This document shows positions 45,490-55,156 of a stretch of DNA of 64,000 nt, piece by piece. Where the stretch lies: positions 3,658,001 to 3,722,000 of the forward strand of contig NZ_AP027362.1 in assembly GCF_030295935.1 (NCBI RefSeq). Reading direction: 5' to 3'. Source of the stretch: Thalassotalea piscium (GTDB taxonomy: Bacteria > Pseudomonadota > Gammaproteobacteria > Enterobacterales > Alteromonadaceae). Every line of letters begins with the position of its first letter. Within the stretch, counting starts at the first letter, position 1. The translations under genes were made by a program, and so were the position numbers. The notes beneath the pieces are model-generated. The model searched no databases and was not told where the DNA came from. It was given only the letters and a program-made list of their open reading frames with translations.

Positions 45490-46977
45490 TTAGTGTCCAG
45501 CCATTAGTTTTTCAACTTCTTCAGGATCGTTATGAACGCCAAATTTATCCACGATAGTTGCCGTTGCCTCACTCATACCAATAATTTCAACTTCTGCCCC
45601 TTCTCGTCTAAATTTAATAACAACTTTATCAAGAGTTGAAACAGCAGTAATGTCCCAAAAATGTGCATTTGTTAAGTCAATCACTACTTTATTCATTACT
45701 TCTTTAAAATCAAATGAGTCAACAAATTGCTCAGAAGAGGCAAAAAACACTTGGCCTATCACTTGGTATACTCGCACATCGTCTGCTGTTTTACTTGATT
45801 TAACCACCATAAATCGACCAATTTTATTAGCAAAGAATAACGTCGCCAGCAATACACCCACTAAAACGCCAATGGCTAAGTTATGTGTGGCAACAACAAC
45901 AACAACGGTAGAGATCATCACAATGCTGGTTGAAATAGGGTTTTTCTTTAAATCTTTAATTGAAGTCCAAGAAAATGTACCAATAGACACCATGATCATT
46001 ACAGCAACAAGCGCCGCCATTGGGATCTGCTTGATCCATTCATCCATGAATACAACCATGATAATTAGCACTAATCCGGCGGTAAAAGTTGATAGTCGCC
46101 CTCGGCCACCTGACTTTACGTTAATAATAGACTGGCCAATCATTGCACAACCTGCCATACCGCCCATTAAACCAGCACCTATGTTAGCAATACCTTGACC
46201 TTTACATTCACGGTTTTTATCACTGGTAGTATCGGTTAAGTCATCAACAATTGTCGCTGTCATCATTGACTCTAATAAACCAACAACAGCTAAACCAACT
46301 GAGTAAGGCAAAATAATCATTAACGTATCTAAGTTCAAAGGAACATCTGGCCATAAGAAAATAGGTAAAGTATCAGGCAACTCGCCCATATCACCAACGG
46401 TACGAATATCAAGACCTACTGTTATCGCAAGTGCCGTTAATACTACAATACATACTAATGGCGACGGAATTGATTTGCCGATTACAGGTAAATAAGGAAA
46501 AAGGTAGATAATGCCTAAGCCTGCCGCCGTCATAGCATAAACATGCCATGTAACATTGGTTAATTCTGGTAACTGCGCCATAAAAATAAGAATGGCTAAC
46601 GCATTTACAAAGCCTGTTACGACAGAGCGAGACACAAACCGCATTAAGCTGCCAAGCTTTAAATATCCTGCAAAAATTTGAAGTACACCGGTTAATAACG
46701 TGGCTGCAAGCAAATATTCAAGCCCATGCTCTTTAACCAAAGTCACCATTAATAGCGCCATTGCACCTGTTGCAGCAGAAATCATCCCTGGGCGACCACC
46801 AACAAAGGCTATAACCACAGCGATACAAAAAGAGGCATATAAACCTACTTTTGGATCAACTCCGGCAATAATAGAAAATGCAATTGCTTCCGGTATTAGC
46901 GCCAATGCAACCACTATACCTGCCAGTAGGTCTCCTCTAATATTGGAGAACCAGTCTAACTTCATTTTTTCAAGCAT
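45490..46977 (-). CDS. SulP-family inorganic anion transporter with STAS domain
   Basis: 495 residues: a membrane domain of about 10-14 helices (10-385, starting RGDLLAGIVVALALIPEAIAFS) and a C-terminal STAS domain (about 400-490, VVIDLTNAHFWDITAVSTL). Members carry sulfate, bicarbonate or other anions, usually with Na+ or H+. The substrate is not shown by the sequence. First gene of the pair with the Usp gene. Confidence 0.9.
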   Translation of the reverse strand: MLEKMKLDWFSNIRGDLLAGIVVALALIPEAIAFSIIAGVDPKVGLYASFCIAVVIAFVGGRPGMISAATGAMALLMVTLVKEHGLEYLLAATLLTGVLQIFAGYLKLGSLMRFVSRSVVTGFVNALAILIFMAQLPELTNVTWHVYAMTAAGLGIIYLFPYLPVIGKSIPSPLVCIVVLTALAITVGLDIRTVGDMGELPDTLPIFLWPDVPLNLDTLMIILPYSVGLAVVGLLESMMTATIVDDLTDTTSDKNRECKGQGIANIGAGLMGGMAGCAMIGQSIINVKSGGRGRLSTFTAGLVLIIMVVFMDEWIKQIPMAALVAVMIMVSIGTFSWTSIKDLKKNPISTSIVMISTVVVVVATHNLAIGVLVGVLLATLFFANKIGRFMVVKSSKTADDVRVYQVIGQVFFASSEQFVDSFDFKEVMNKVVIDLTNAHFWDITAVSTLDKVVIKFRREGAEVEIIGMSEATATIVDKFGVHNDPEEVEKLMAGH

Positions 46978-47228
46978 AGAAAAGCCTTATATATGTTTAA
47001 TCTCAACGTTAACTCGCGCATTCAACTAAGGCTAAATATAGCCTGTTCGCTCAAGCGATAACGTTTATGTTATTTAAATTTATTTTACTGATGCGCTTAC
47101 CGAATTTACGGCATGAGAATATCACGTGAAAATCAGCGACTTACATTGTAGGAATACGGAATTACTTTAATCTCGGTTAAGATAAAAATAATTGCGTATT
47201 ATACAAAAATTAATGGAATAAGAAAGTA
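46978..47228. other. Region upstream of the SulP gene
   Basis: About 250 bp of AT-rich non-coding DNA between the SulP start and element D. Presumably the SulP-Usp promoter; no known operator seen. Confidence 0.4.
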
Positions 47229-47332
47229 ATACCAATTGAAATAACCATTTGGCCAATTCAGAGCATCGTCAGGGAAGTTAGCACAAAGCAAATTGATGCC
47301 GGTGTAGTATTCTCCATCCAATCAATTGGTAT
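47229..47332. repeat. MITE-like element D (104 bp)
   Basis: Perfect 11-bp terminal inverted repeats ATACCAATTGA / TCAATTGGTAT, no ORF. The right end overlaps the last codons and stop of the MFS gene. The ATACCA ends resemble element A. Confidence 0.65.
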
Positions 47333-48530
47333 AAGCACCTTTTTTATGTTTTTTAGTTCCGCCTTTTCTACCTGACCAAATTAAGGTAATACAAATGAAT
47401 GAGCAAACGGCCTGTGCAAGTATTACTGATAGTACACTTTCAGGTAATAACGTTGATACTGCAGAAATTAACCCCGCAACAGAAAATTGAGTAGCCCCAA
47501 GTAATGCCGCAGCTGTACCGCCATTTTTACTAAAAAATTCCATGTAGCATGCTTGAATATTAGGAGAGATAGCGCCCATAGACCCAATAGTTAACACCAT
47601 GGCTAACACAAAAATCGCCAGCGGAGCATTGCTTAACGTTAAGTAAATTAGCAATACAATACCTGTCCCTTGTACTAACACAAACCAGCGTAAAATACGC
47701 ACAGAAGCAAAATAATTTAGCAGGCGTCTATTAGTTAAGTTAATAATAAGCATAAAAACAACATTAGCTGAAAATAGTAATGAGAATACGGTAGATGTAA
47801 CACCGAAATGTTCTTGATAAATAAAAGAAGAATGCGTAATAAACAACATCATTACTGTAAATGAAAATGTGCCAGTTAGCATAAAGCGCATAGCTGAACG
47901 GGTTGATAAAACAGTTTTATAACGTTGCCATACTGACGCTTTATCTTGCTTAGCTGCTTGATAACTTGGTTTAAAAATAAATATTTTTATCAATAAAAAG
48001 GCGACTGTACTGTAGAGCGCCAAAAATACAAAAATTGCTTCCCAGCCATAGAAGTTAAGCAATAAACTACCAATATTAGGTGCCAGCGCAGGCGCCAATA
48101 CCATTAACAAGCCAATTAAACTGAAAAACTTTGCTGCTTCAACACCTGACAGTCGATCTCTAACTAAAGCAGGAATGGTAACTGTAGCCCAACCACCGCC
48201 AAACGCTTGCAATACTCTCAAGATTAAAAACTCAGGCAAGCTTGTTGCAAAAGCCAATAAAATACTTGCCAAGCCAAAAATGCCAATACCGGCGAGCATT
48301 ACTTTACTTCGGCCAAAATGATCTGAGAGCGGTCCGCCACTAAGTTGACCTAGCGCTAAAACAAAAACATATAAAGAAATACTCAGTGATACTTGGTGAG
48401 CTGAAACATTTAAGCTTTGGGCTATTTGTGGAAAAGCAGGCAGGTAAGTATCAAGAGCAAAAGGGCCTAATGCCATAACAAACGCTAAAACAGCGGCAAT
48501 ACCTGTGTGGCTACTTTGTTTTTTAATCAC
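47322..48530 (-). CDS. Bcr/CflA-type MFS drug efflux transporter
   Basis: 402 residues, 12 membrane helices, GTG start preceded by AGGGG. The N-terminal motif ALGPFALDTYLPAFPQIAQSLN and the GPLSDHFGRSKVMLAGIGIF loop are characteristic of the Bcr/CflA subfamily (bicyclomycin, chloramphenicol and other drugs). The last codons (Tyr-Thr-Asn-stop) come from the end of repeat element D. Confidence 0.9.
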   Translation of the reverse strand: MIKKQSSHTGIAAVLAFVMALGPFALDTYLPAFPQIAQSLNVSAHQVSLSISLYVFVLALGQLSGGPLSDHFGRSKVMLAGIGIFGLASILLAFATSLPEFLILRVLQAFGGGWATVTIPALVRDRLSGVEAAKFFSLIGLLMVLAPALAPNIGSLLLNFYGWEAIFVFLALYSTVAFLLIKIFIFKPSYQAAKQDKASVWQRYKTVLSTRSAMRFMLTGTFSFTVMMLFITHSSFIYQEHFGVTSTVFSLLFSANVVFMLIINLTNRRLLNYFASVRILRWFVLVQGTGIVLLIYLTLSNAPLAIFVLAMVLTIGSMGAISPNIQACYMEFFSKNGGTAAALLGATQFSVAGLISAVSTLLPESVLSVILAQAVCSFICITLIWSGRKGGTKKHKKGAYTN

Positions 48531-48563
48531 TTAAAACCCCTAGGTTCTTGCAAACTGGTTATA

Positions 48564-48592
48564 GTACCAATATCACTAACTATGTGAACCTT
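48564..48592. repeat. Solo end of element A
   Basis: GTACCAATATCACTAACTATGTGA followed by TTCTAC resembles the first 40 bp of element A (ATACCAATCTCACTAATTATATGA). Only one end is present, directly after the cupredoxin gene. Confidence 0.45.
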
Positions 48593-48949
48593 CTACTCTA
48601 CTATTAACGTACCACTGTACATTTTCATCTGGCAATGAAAAGGGTACTCACCCGCAGACATTGCCGGAAGAGTTACTGGTTTACTAATAGATAATGGTAA
48701 GTCTTCACTTATTTCAAAGTTGGGGAATAATACCGCGCTTGCACAAGGGCTAGCATCTTCTCGTAAAAAATTAAGCGTTACAGCTTCACCTGCCGCTACT
48801 TTTATTCGCGACGGTTGATAAACACCGTTATTTACCACAATGGTAATTTCTTCATCACTCACTTCAACTGCCTTACTCGGTTTATAAAGCCAAAACCACC
48901 AAATAATTAGCGCGATAAGCCCTAAACCTATTAAGTTAACGATTAACAT
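48593..48949 (-). CDS. Membrane-anchored cupredoxin-domain protein
   Basis: 118 residues: one N-terminal membrane helix (about 3-22) and a cupredoxin-like beta domain. Potential copper ligands lie in DASPCASA and FHCQMKMYSG near the C terminus. It starts 29 bp after copA on the same strand with GGAGAG before the ATG, so it probably receives, stores or passes copper on the periplasmic side for CopA. Confidence 0.83.
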   Translation of the reverse strand: MLIVNLIGLGLIALIIWWFWLYKPSKAVEVSDEEITIVVNNGVYQPSRIKVAAGEAVTLNFLREDASPCASAVLFPNFEISEDLPLSISKPVTLPAMSAGEYPFHCQMKMYSGTLIVE

Positions 48950-48978
48950 TTATACTCTCCCACTCTTTAAATTAGCGT

Positions 48979-51255
48979 CTAGTGATCTTTAGGTTTAAAC
49001 AAGCGTAAGCGGTTTGCATTACTTACTACGGTTAGCGATGAAAATGCCATAGCCGCGCCAGCTATTACGGGGTTAAGCAGTAAACCGAAAAACGGATAAA
49101 ATACACCTGCAGCAAAAGGTACGCCCGCAACGTTGTATATGAATGCGCCAAAAAGGTTTTGTTTTATATTACTTAAGGTCGCTTTACTAACAGCAATGCC
49201 ATCAGCAAGACCATGTAACGAGCCGCGCATTAAGGTGATATCAGCACTTTCAATTGCTACATCGGTTCCTGTACCAATGGCGAAACCTACGTTAGCAAGT
49301 GCTAGTGCAGGTGCATCATTAATTCCGTCGCCTGTCATGCCAACAATCTCGCCTTGTGCTTGTAGTTCAGCCACTTTATTGGATTTGTCTTCTGGTAACA
49401 CCTCTGCAAACACTTCACTTATACCCACTTTTTTAGCGACCGCCTTTGCTGTCGCTCTATTATCACCAGTGAGCATAATGACGCGAATACCATTTTTTTG
49501 AAGTCGTTCTATTGCCGCTATAGAGTCTTCTTTAATGGGATCAGATACCGCAATAATAGCCGCTAATTCATTATCAATTGCCAAATACATTGGCGTTTTT
49601 GCTTCATCGGCAAGGCGTTGTGCCTGATCGACAAAGCCTTTAAGCGCAACATTGTTTTCCAACATTAACTTTTCGTTACCGAAAAGCAATTTCTGCCCAT
49701 TAAGTATTGCCTGCACACCATGCCCAGTAATTGCCTCAAAGTCAGTGACCTCTTCAGGTTCAATGCCCTGTTCAGCTGTTGACTTAACAATGGCTTGGGC
49801 TAACGGATGTTCAGAGCCACTTTCAATACTTGCCGCAGCTGTTAATATTTGCTGTTTAGTCAGTTTATCGTTAGTGATAATAACATCGGTTACCGTGGGC
49901 GAACCCTCGGTGATAGTACCTGTTTTATCTAATACCATGGTCGTAATTTTTGACGCCATTTGCAGGGCTTCACCATTACGAATAAGTACACCAACTTCCG
50001 CTGCTTTTCCTACGCCGACCATTACAGACATAGGGGTTGCTAAACCTAGCGCGCAAGGACAGGCAATAATCAATACTGTGGTAGCAGAAACCACGGCAAA
50101 TGCTAAGGTAGGATCAGGGCCAAAATTAAGCCAAATTAGCGCACTAACAATGGCAATAATCATAATAACAGGTACAAAGTAAGCCGAAATTACATCGGCT
50201 AATCGACCAATAGGGGGTTTAGAGTTTTGCGCCCGCTTAACCATATTAATAATTTGCGCTAACGCAGTATCTTTACCTACTCGCGTTGCTTTAAATAATA
50301 TTGATCCGGTTTTATTAATGGTACCGGCGACCACCTCATCATTTTGGTCTTTCTTAACCGACATAGGCTCACCCGTTAACATTGACTCGTCTACCGTAGT
50401 AGTGCCTTGTGTAACCACGCCATCAACCGATATTTTTTCACCAGGTCTTACCCGAACAATGTCATTAAGTAATACTTGCTCAATCGCGATATCAATTTCT
50501 TTATCGTCTCTGACAACGCGGGCAGTTTTAGCCTGAAGCCCGATTAAACGTTTTATCGCCTCACTGGTACGCCCTCGCGCTTTAACTTCTAGCGCTAAAC
50601 CTAAGTTAATTAAGCCAATAATCATCGCGGTTGCTTCAAAATACACATGTCGTGCCATTTCAGGTAGCGCCATAGGGAAAAACACCACTACCATTGAATA
50701 CAACCAAGCCGTACCGGTACCTAAGGCAATTAAGGTATCCATATTGGCGGTATGATTGACAAAAGACTTCCACGCTCCAACGTAAAAATGTTTACCTGCA
50801 AAATACATAATGCCGGCACACAACAAGCCAATAACCAACCACACTCCTTGCTCTAGTGTTGTTTCAACCGTCATAGGTCCGCCAGCAAGACCATATATCA
50901 TTAACGGGCCACCAAGCCCCATCGCTACCCACATTTGCTTCATTAATGTTGAGTAATATTTTTCATCCGCGGCTTCTTTTTCATCTAATAAAGTTTCATC
51001 GCTACTTTCGTTTGCACTTTTAGCGTTATAGCCTATTGCTTCAATTGCACTGATAAGTGTTGCTGCGTTAACATTTCCGCCAATAGAAACGGTTCGTAGG
51101 GCAAAATTCATTTCTGCACTGTCAACACCCTTAATATCTTTTAAGGCTTTTTCAATTTTACCAACACAACTTGCACAACCTGCACCCTCAATAATAAGCT
51201 CTTGAGTAGGGTGGTTTGCACCAGTATTTGCTGTATTTTCTGTTGATTCGTTCAT
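48979..51255 (-). CDS. copA: Copper-exporting P1B-type ATPase CopA
   Basis: 758 residues with one N-terminal heavy-metal domain (CASC, Cys27 and Cys30), eight membrane helices, the transport motif CPC in [12 protein letters not shown], phosphorylation site DKTGT, nucleotide-binding SEHPLAQA and hinge TGDGINDAP. It pumps Cu(I) from the cytosol to the periplasm. A perfect AGGAGGT ribosome site stands before the ATG. Operon with the cupredoxin gene. Confidence 0.96.
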   Translation of the reverse strand: MNESTENTANTGANHPTQELIIEGAGCASCVGKIEKALKDIKGVDSAEMNFALRTVSIGGNVNAATLISAIEAIGYNAKSANESSDETLLDEKEAADEKYYSTLMKQMWVAMGLGGPLMIYGLAGGPMTVETTLEQGVWLVIGLLCAGIMYFAGKHFYVGAWKSFVNHTANMDTLIALGTGTAWLYSMVVVFFPMALPEMARHVYFEATAMIIGLINLGLALEVKARGRTSEAIKRLIGLQAKTARVVRDDKEIDIAIEQVLLNDIVRVRPGEKISVDGVVTQGTTTVDESMLTGEPMSVKKDQNDEVVAGTINKTGSILFKATRVGKDTALAQIINMVKRAQNSKPPIGRLADVISAYFVPVIMIIAIVSALIWLNFGPDPTLAFAVVSATTVLIIACPCALGLATPMSVMVGVGKAAEVGVLIRNGEALQMASKITTMVLDKTGTITEGSPTVTDVIITNDKLTKQQILTAAASIESGSEHPLAQAIVKSTAEQGIEPEEVTDFEAITGHGVQAILNGQKLLFGNEKLMLENNVALKGFVDQAQRLADEAKTPMYLAIDNELAAIIAVSDPIKEDSIAAIERLQKNGIRVIMLTGDNRATAKAVAKKVGISEVFAEVLPEDKSNKVAELQAQGEIVGMTGDGINDAPALALANVGFAIGTGTDVAIESADITLMRGSLHGLADGIAVSKATLSNIKQNLFGAFIYNVAGVPFAAGVFYPFFGLLLNPVIAGAAMAFSSLTVVSNANRLRLFKPKDH

Positions 51256-51490
51256 TATTTACCTCCTTCAAGGTGGATCTTTGAGGTGTCACGCCTTTTA
51301 GACAATGCAATTTATCATTATTTTCACTGACTCTGGTTTAAATTAAACGCTAATCGATTTACAGTGTTATATTTAAGACTATAGTTACTTCAATGATTTT
51401 AAAGTTAGTAACTTTAAGTGTAAGCAAAACGGTGAAGCACTTATATGTACATATACCCCCAGCCCAATGTCAAATTTAGACGTAAGCTAA

Positions 51491-52201
51491 TTAACCTTGC
51501 TTAACTATATGAATACTGCTCGTTAATTTATACTTATCTGAGGGGTAATATAGTATAGCTAGGCTAATTGGTTGCCCATTCGATTGGGTGCTTCGGGAAA
51601 CCTTGATACAAGGTATATTCTCATCTATCTGCAAATTATGTCGTAAAATTTTACTAGGCATAATAGCTTCAACCTCAATTTCAGCATCCGTTAATGGACA
51701 AACAGAGGACAAGTATTCACTCGCTGTAATTTTTGAAAAGTCTTGCTCTAAAAAATGTGGAACTTTTTTCGCGCTTACATATCGCTCTTCTAACTGAATT
51801 GGTACACCATTTTCAGAGTGAATGATTAATATTTTAAATACTTTAGAATTAAATGAGGATAAAGTATTAGCGATTGCACCATTCGGAACAATGGTCATTT
51901 TGCTAAGAACTGTCATTTGATGATAGTGACCACGAGCGGTAATCTCGTCTGCAATATTCTTTATTTCTAATAGAGAACTCTTAGCTGGCTTCCCTTCAAC
52001 AAATGTTCCCACACTTGGGATACGCTTTAATAACCCAAGGTTTGCTACTTCATCAACAGCCTTACGAGCAGTCATTCTGCTAGCTGAAAAACTTACTGAC
52101 AAATCTGTTTCAGACGGAATCTTATATCCCACAGGCCAAACATTGGTGTCTATTTGTTTCTTAATGAATTCTGCTATTTCTTTATATTTTGCTTGCGCCA
52201 T
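51491..52201 (-). CDS. hutC: HutC-type GntR-family transcriptional repressor
   Basis: 236 residues from the ATG at 52201. An N-terminal winged helix (WPVGYKIPSETDLSVSFSASR) is followed by a UTRA ligand domain with HutC-like blocks (RGHYHQMTVLS, HSENGVPIQLEERYV, SEYLSSVCPLTDAEIEVEA). HutC repressors respond to urocanate. It is divergent from the TonB receptor and 15 kb from hutGF. A matching palindrome is found at both targets, which makes it the likely regulator of both. Confidence 0.85.
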   Translation of the reverse strand: MAQAKYKEIAEFIKKQIDTNVWPVGYKIPSETDLSVSFSASRMTARKAVDEVANLGLLKRIPSVGTFVEGKPAKSSLLEIKNIADEITARGHYHQMTVLSKMTIVPNGAIANTLSSFNSKVFKILIIHSENGVPIQLEERYVSAKKVPHFLEQDFSKITASEYLSSVCPLTDAEIEVEAIMPSKILRHNLQIDENIPCIKVSRSTQSNGQPISLAILYYPSDKYKLTSSIHIVKQG

Positions 52202-52370
52202 AACCCTAAGCCAGATACCTATCAATCATTAATAATGGATAAAGCAGCCAATTACACAAATACACCAACTCAATACCATATGCATATATTTTTTTAGAAT
52301 AACATTACATGTTTACATTCTTTCTTATTTTCTGAGCGATTACAAGTTATATAACAATATAAAAACATCG

Positions 52371-52399
52371 TTGTATATACTGGTATAGTGTAGTATAAA
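52371..52399 (+). promoter_or_regulatory. Promoter of the TonB receptor with overlapping HutC-like operator
   Basis: TTGTAT (-35) and TATAAA (-10) are separated by 17 bp, 73 bp before the receptor start codon. The -35 lies within TTGTATATACTG, which matches the hutG-side palindrome TTGTATATACAA at 10 of 12 positions and contains GTATATAC. A repressor bound there would block the promoter. Confidence 0.65.
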
Positions 52400-52471
52400 T
52401 TGAGTGTTCAATATATAACCGTCAAGGTAATTGATATATAGAAATAAATAATTAAAAAAGAGAGAGACAAT

Positions 52472-55156
52472 ATGAAACATATAAAAAGTAAGCCCTCCTA
52501 TATTAGTAAAGCACTAATTATTGCAGGAATAATTTCTGCTCCAATGATTACTGTAGCTGATGAAATGAACGACGAAAAATTGGAAAAAATAGAAGTGACA
52601 GGGTCAAGAATTAAACGCCTTGATATGGAATCTGCAAGTCCAGTTTCTATAATATCTGCGGCTGAAATTAGTATGTCGGGTATATCAAATGTTGAAAATT
52701 TATTACAAGAAATGTCTTTTTCTGCAGGTGTTGCAGGTAATGCGACAAACGCATACTGGACAAGCGGCGGCTACGGAACCGCACAAGTAAATTTACGCGG
52801 GTTAGGCATAAAAAGAACACTAGTACTTTTTAATGGTCGTAGGGTAGTAGGTGGGGGAACTGGCGCAAATAGTTCAGTCGATTTAAATATGATTCCCACT
52901 TCAATGATCGAGCGAATCGAAGTGCTAAAAGATGGAGCATCTGCAATTTATGGTGCAGACGCTGTAGCGGGTGTTGTAAATATTATCACCAAAAAAGAAT
53001 TTGAAGGGGCTGAGTTTAACGCAAAGGCTGGCTTTACCGATAAAGGTGATGGTGGCAATCAAGATTTAAACTTAACCCTAGGCGGTAACTTTGACAAAGG
53101 GAATGCTGTTTTAAGTCTTAATTACTCAAATACTGAAGCGGTGCGACAATCTGATCGTGTTGATTGCGCAAAATTTGGCACTGAAGACGGTAAATTTGAA
53201 TGTTTCGGTAGTAGTACGACTGAGGGTGGCCGAGCATTGTTAGCTGATGGTAGTCAGGTACAGTTTAATCAACACCCAGACACTGGAGCTAATGGTGACT
53301 GGTACGGACCTTATGATAGCGCTGAACATAGTTTTAATTGGACGCCTTACCTCAACGCAGTAAGCCCTATGGAAAGAATTAACGTTTCTAGTTTTGTTAA
53401 TTATGAAATAAGTGACACGCTGAAGTTGTTTACTGAAACTATGTATACAAAACGTAAGGGTCAACAAATAGCAACACCACGTAATGGTTTTGCGGGAATC
53501 AAAGTCGACTCTGATTTTGCATATAACCCAACAGGTCAAAATTTAGAATTCCAAAGGCGCCGAAATACAGAGTTAGGTGTACCTTATTTCTTCCAAGAAA
53601 CAGATACCATTCGAATAGTACTAGGGGTAGCTGGTGAGCTGAATAATGGCTGGGGATGGGATTTTTCTTATAATTACGGCCGAAATACAGGTAAAGACGG
53701 TTGGACATACGATATCGACCCTGATAAAGCATCACAAACATTAAATGATAGTATTTGTACGTATGATAATAGTAATGGTATCCCCTGTGGCGACTGGTTT
53801 GGTTTAAATGAATTAAGCCAAGAAGTTATCGATTATGTTAAGTACCGCAGAGAAGGTACTGGCGGCAATGATATGCGTAGTTGGACAGCAAATTTATACG
53901 GTGACTTGTACGAACTACCCGCTGGTACATTAGGGTTTGCTATTGGCGCTGAAAAACGCACTGAAAAGGGTTGGAGAGATCCAGATTCAACCGTTTTAGC
54001 AAATGGTCAAGAAGACGCCATTAATGGAAATTACGACGTAACAGAAGCATTTGTTGAACTTTCGGTGCCATTATTAGCTGAATTACCATTAGTGAAAAAT
54101 TTGACAGCAGAGATTGCCGCTCGATATTCAGACTATAGTACTGTAGGAGCTGAATCTACCTATAAGTTAGGAATCACTTGGAGTATTAATGACTCTCTAA
54201 TGGTCAGAGGCGTTCAATCCACTTCCTTTCGTGCGCCCGTAATAACAGAGCTATTCGGTGGTACCAACGGCGAAAATTTACGCACAATTGACCCATGTGA
54301 AAATGCGTCTGGTGCAATAGCTAAAAATTGCCAAGCAGCTGGTATACCTGAAAATTTTGTACAAGATGGGACCACAATTTTAACAAGTGTTGGTGGTAAT
54401 CCTAGTTTGGGTGCAGAGTCTGCTGATACAACTACTATTGGGTTGGTTTGGGAGCCTGAATTAATAGAAGGCCTATCTACCACATTCGATTATTTTAATA
54501 TTGAAATTGACGAATCAATCACATCTGTTAATGGTTCTGACATGCTGAAATTATGCTATGAAGACCCAATTGGCAATGCTCAATTTTGTAACACATTTAC
54601 CCGTCACCCGATTACTAATCAAGTCAACGAATTAAATCAACGTCCAGTAAATGCGGCAAAAGAAAAGGTTAGCGGTGTTGATTTTAATATTAAATATAAA
54701 ACTCAAGTTTTAGGATTAATAACTAAGAGTTCTTTAGATATTACAAGGCTACTGACTCACGAAAGCACACCTTTTGCTGGCCAACCTACAATAGACAAAG
54801 TTGGATTTATCACAGAAGACCAAGGAAGCTATACAGAATGGCGAAGTAATTTAAGTGTTTCAGTATTAGGGGATGACTGGCAAGCCACATATTCATTGAG
54901 ATATATTGGTGGTGCAGATGATGTAAACGGAGGTGACTTTGACCCATTAGGCAAGTCTGTTGATTCACTTACCTATTCTGATATTGGCGCTTCTTATATG
55001 CTCAATAATGAATTAGTGATTTCAGCAGGAATTGATAATCTATTTGATAAGAAAGCACCTTACTTAACCTCTTGGAATGATGCTAATACCGATGTTATGA
55101 CGTACGATTTATTGGGTAGAAGAGGCTTTGTAGACCCTGTAACAAAATCTGTGTAA
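52472..55156 (+). CDS. TonB-dependent receptor, C terminus altered by IS insertion
   Basis: Outer-membrane transporter of 894 residues as now encoded. Signal peptide (IIAGIISAPMITVADE), a plug domain (about 40-170, with VNLRGLGIKRTLVLFNGRR and IERIEVLKDGASAIYGADAVAGVVNI) and a 22-strand barrel. The last genuine residues are GRRGFV; the following seven (DPVTKSV) come from the IS end. The proper end KVSYRF lies beyond the element, at 56450-56470. The substrate is not known; the hutC context suggests histidine-, urocanate- or peptide-related uptake. Confidence 0.93.
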   Translation: MKHIKSKPSYISKALIIAGIISAPMITVADEMNDEKLEKIEVTGSRIKRLDMESASPVSIISAAEISMSGISNVENLLQEMSFSAGVAGNATNAYWTSGGYGTAQVNLRGLGIKRTLVLFNGRRVVGGGTGANSSVDLNMIPTSMIERIEVLKDGASAIYGADAVAGVVNIITKKEFEGAEFNAKAGFTDKGDGGNQDLNLTLGGNFDKGNAVLSLNYSNTEAVRQSDRVDCAKFGTEDGKFECFGSSTTEGGRALLADGSQVQFNQHPDTGANGDWYGPYDSAEHSFNWTPYLNAVSPMERINVSSFVNYEISDTLKLFTETMYTKRKGQQIATPRNGFAGIKVDSDFAYNPTGQNLEFQRRRNTELGVPYFFQETDTIRIVLGVAGELNNGWGWDFSYNYGRNTGKDGWTYDIDPDKASQTLNDSICTYDNSNGIPCGDWFGLNELSQEVIDYVKYRREGTGGNDMRSWTANLYGDLYELPAGTLGFAIGAEKRTEKGWRDPDSTVLANGQEDAINGNYDVTEAFVELSVPLLAELPLVKNLTAEIAARYSDYSTVGAESTYKLGITWSINDSLMVRGVQSTSFRAPVITELFGGTNGENLRTIDPCENASGAIAKNCQAAGIPENFVQDGTTILTSVGGNPSLGAESADTTTIGLVWEPELIEGLSTTFDYFNIEIDESITSVNGSDMLKLCYEDPIGNAQFCNTFTRHPITNQVNELNQRPVNAAKEKVSGVDFNIKYKTQVLGLITKSSLDITRLLTHESTPFAGQPTIDKVGFITEDQGSYTEWRSNLSVSVLGDDWQATYSLRYIGGADDVNGGDFDPLGKSVDSLTYSDIGASYMLNNELVISAGIDNLFDKKAPYLTSWNDANTDVMTYDLLGRRGFVDPVTKSV
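55125..55132 (+). repeat. Left target-site duplication of the IS element
   Basis: GCTTTGTA, repeated directly at 56442-56449. Eight bases is normal for IS256-family elements. Confidence 0.93.

Noticed and set aside
45650-46198. 182-codon plus-strand ORF opposite the SulP gene
   Set aside because: Thr/Ser/Pro-rich translation typical of antisense to membrane-protein codons; the SulP frame explains the region.
51270-51292. CueR-like dyad (CCTCAAAG..CTTGAAGG) before copA
   Set aside because: It overlaps the ribosome binding site instead of a -35/-10 spacer and the half-sites match poorly.
51442-51455. TATATGTACATATA palindrome as a further HutC operator
   Set aside because: Its core is ATGTACAT and does not fit GT-N-TA-N-AC; it lies downstream of hutC, not in a promoter.
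53240-54483. Minus-strand ORFs inside the TonB receptor gene
   Set aside because: Shadows of the receptor reading frame with no signal, domain or operon context.
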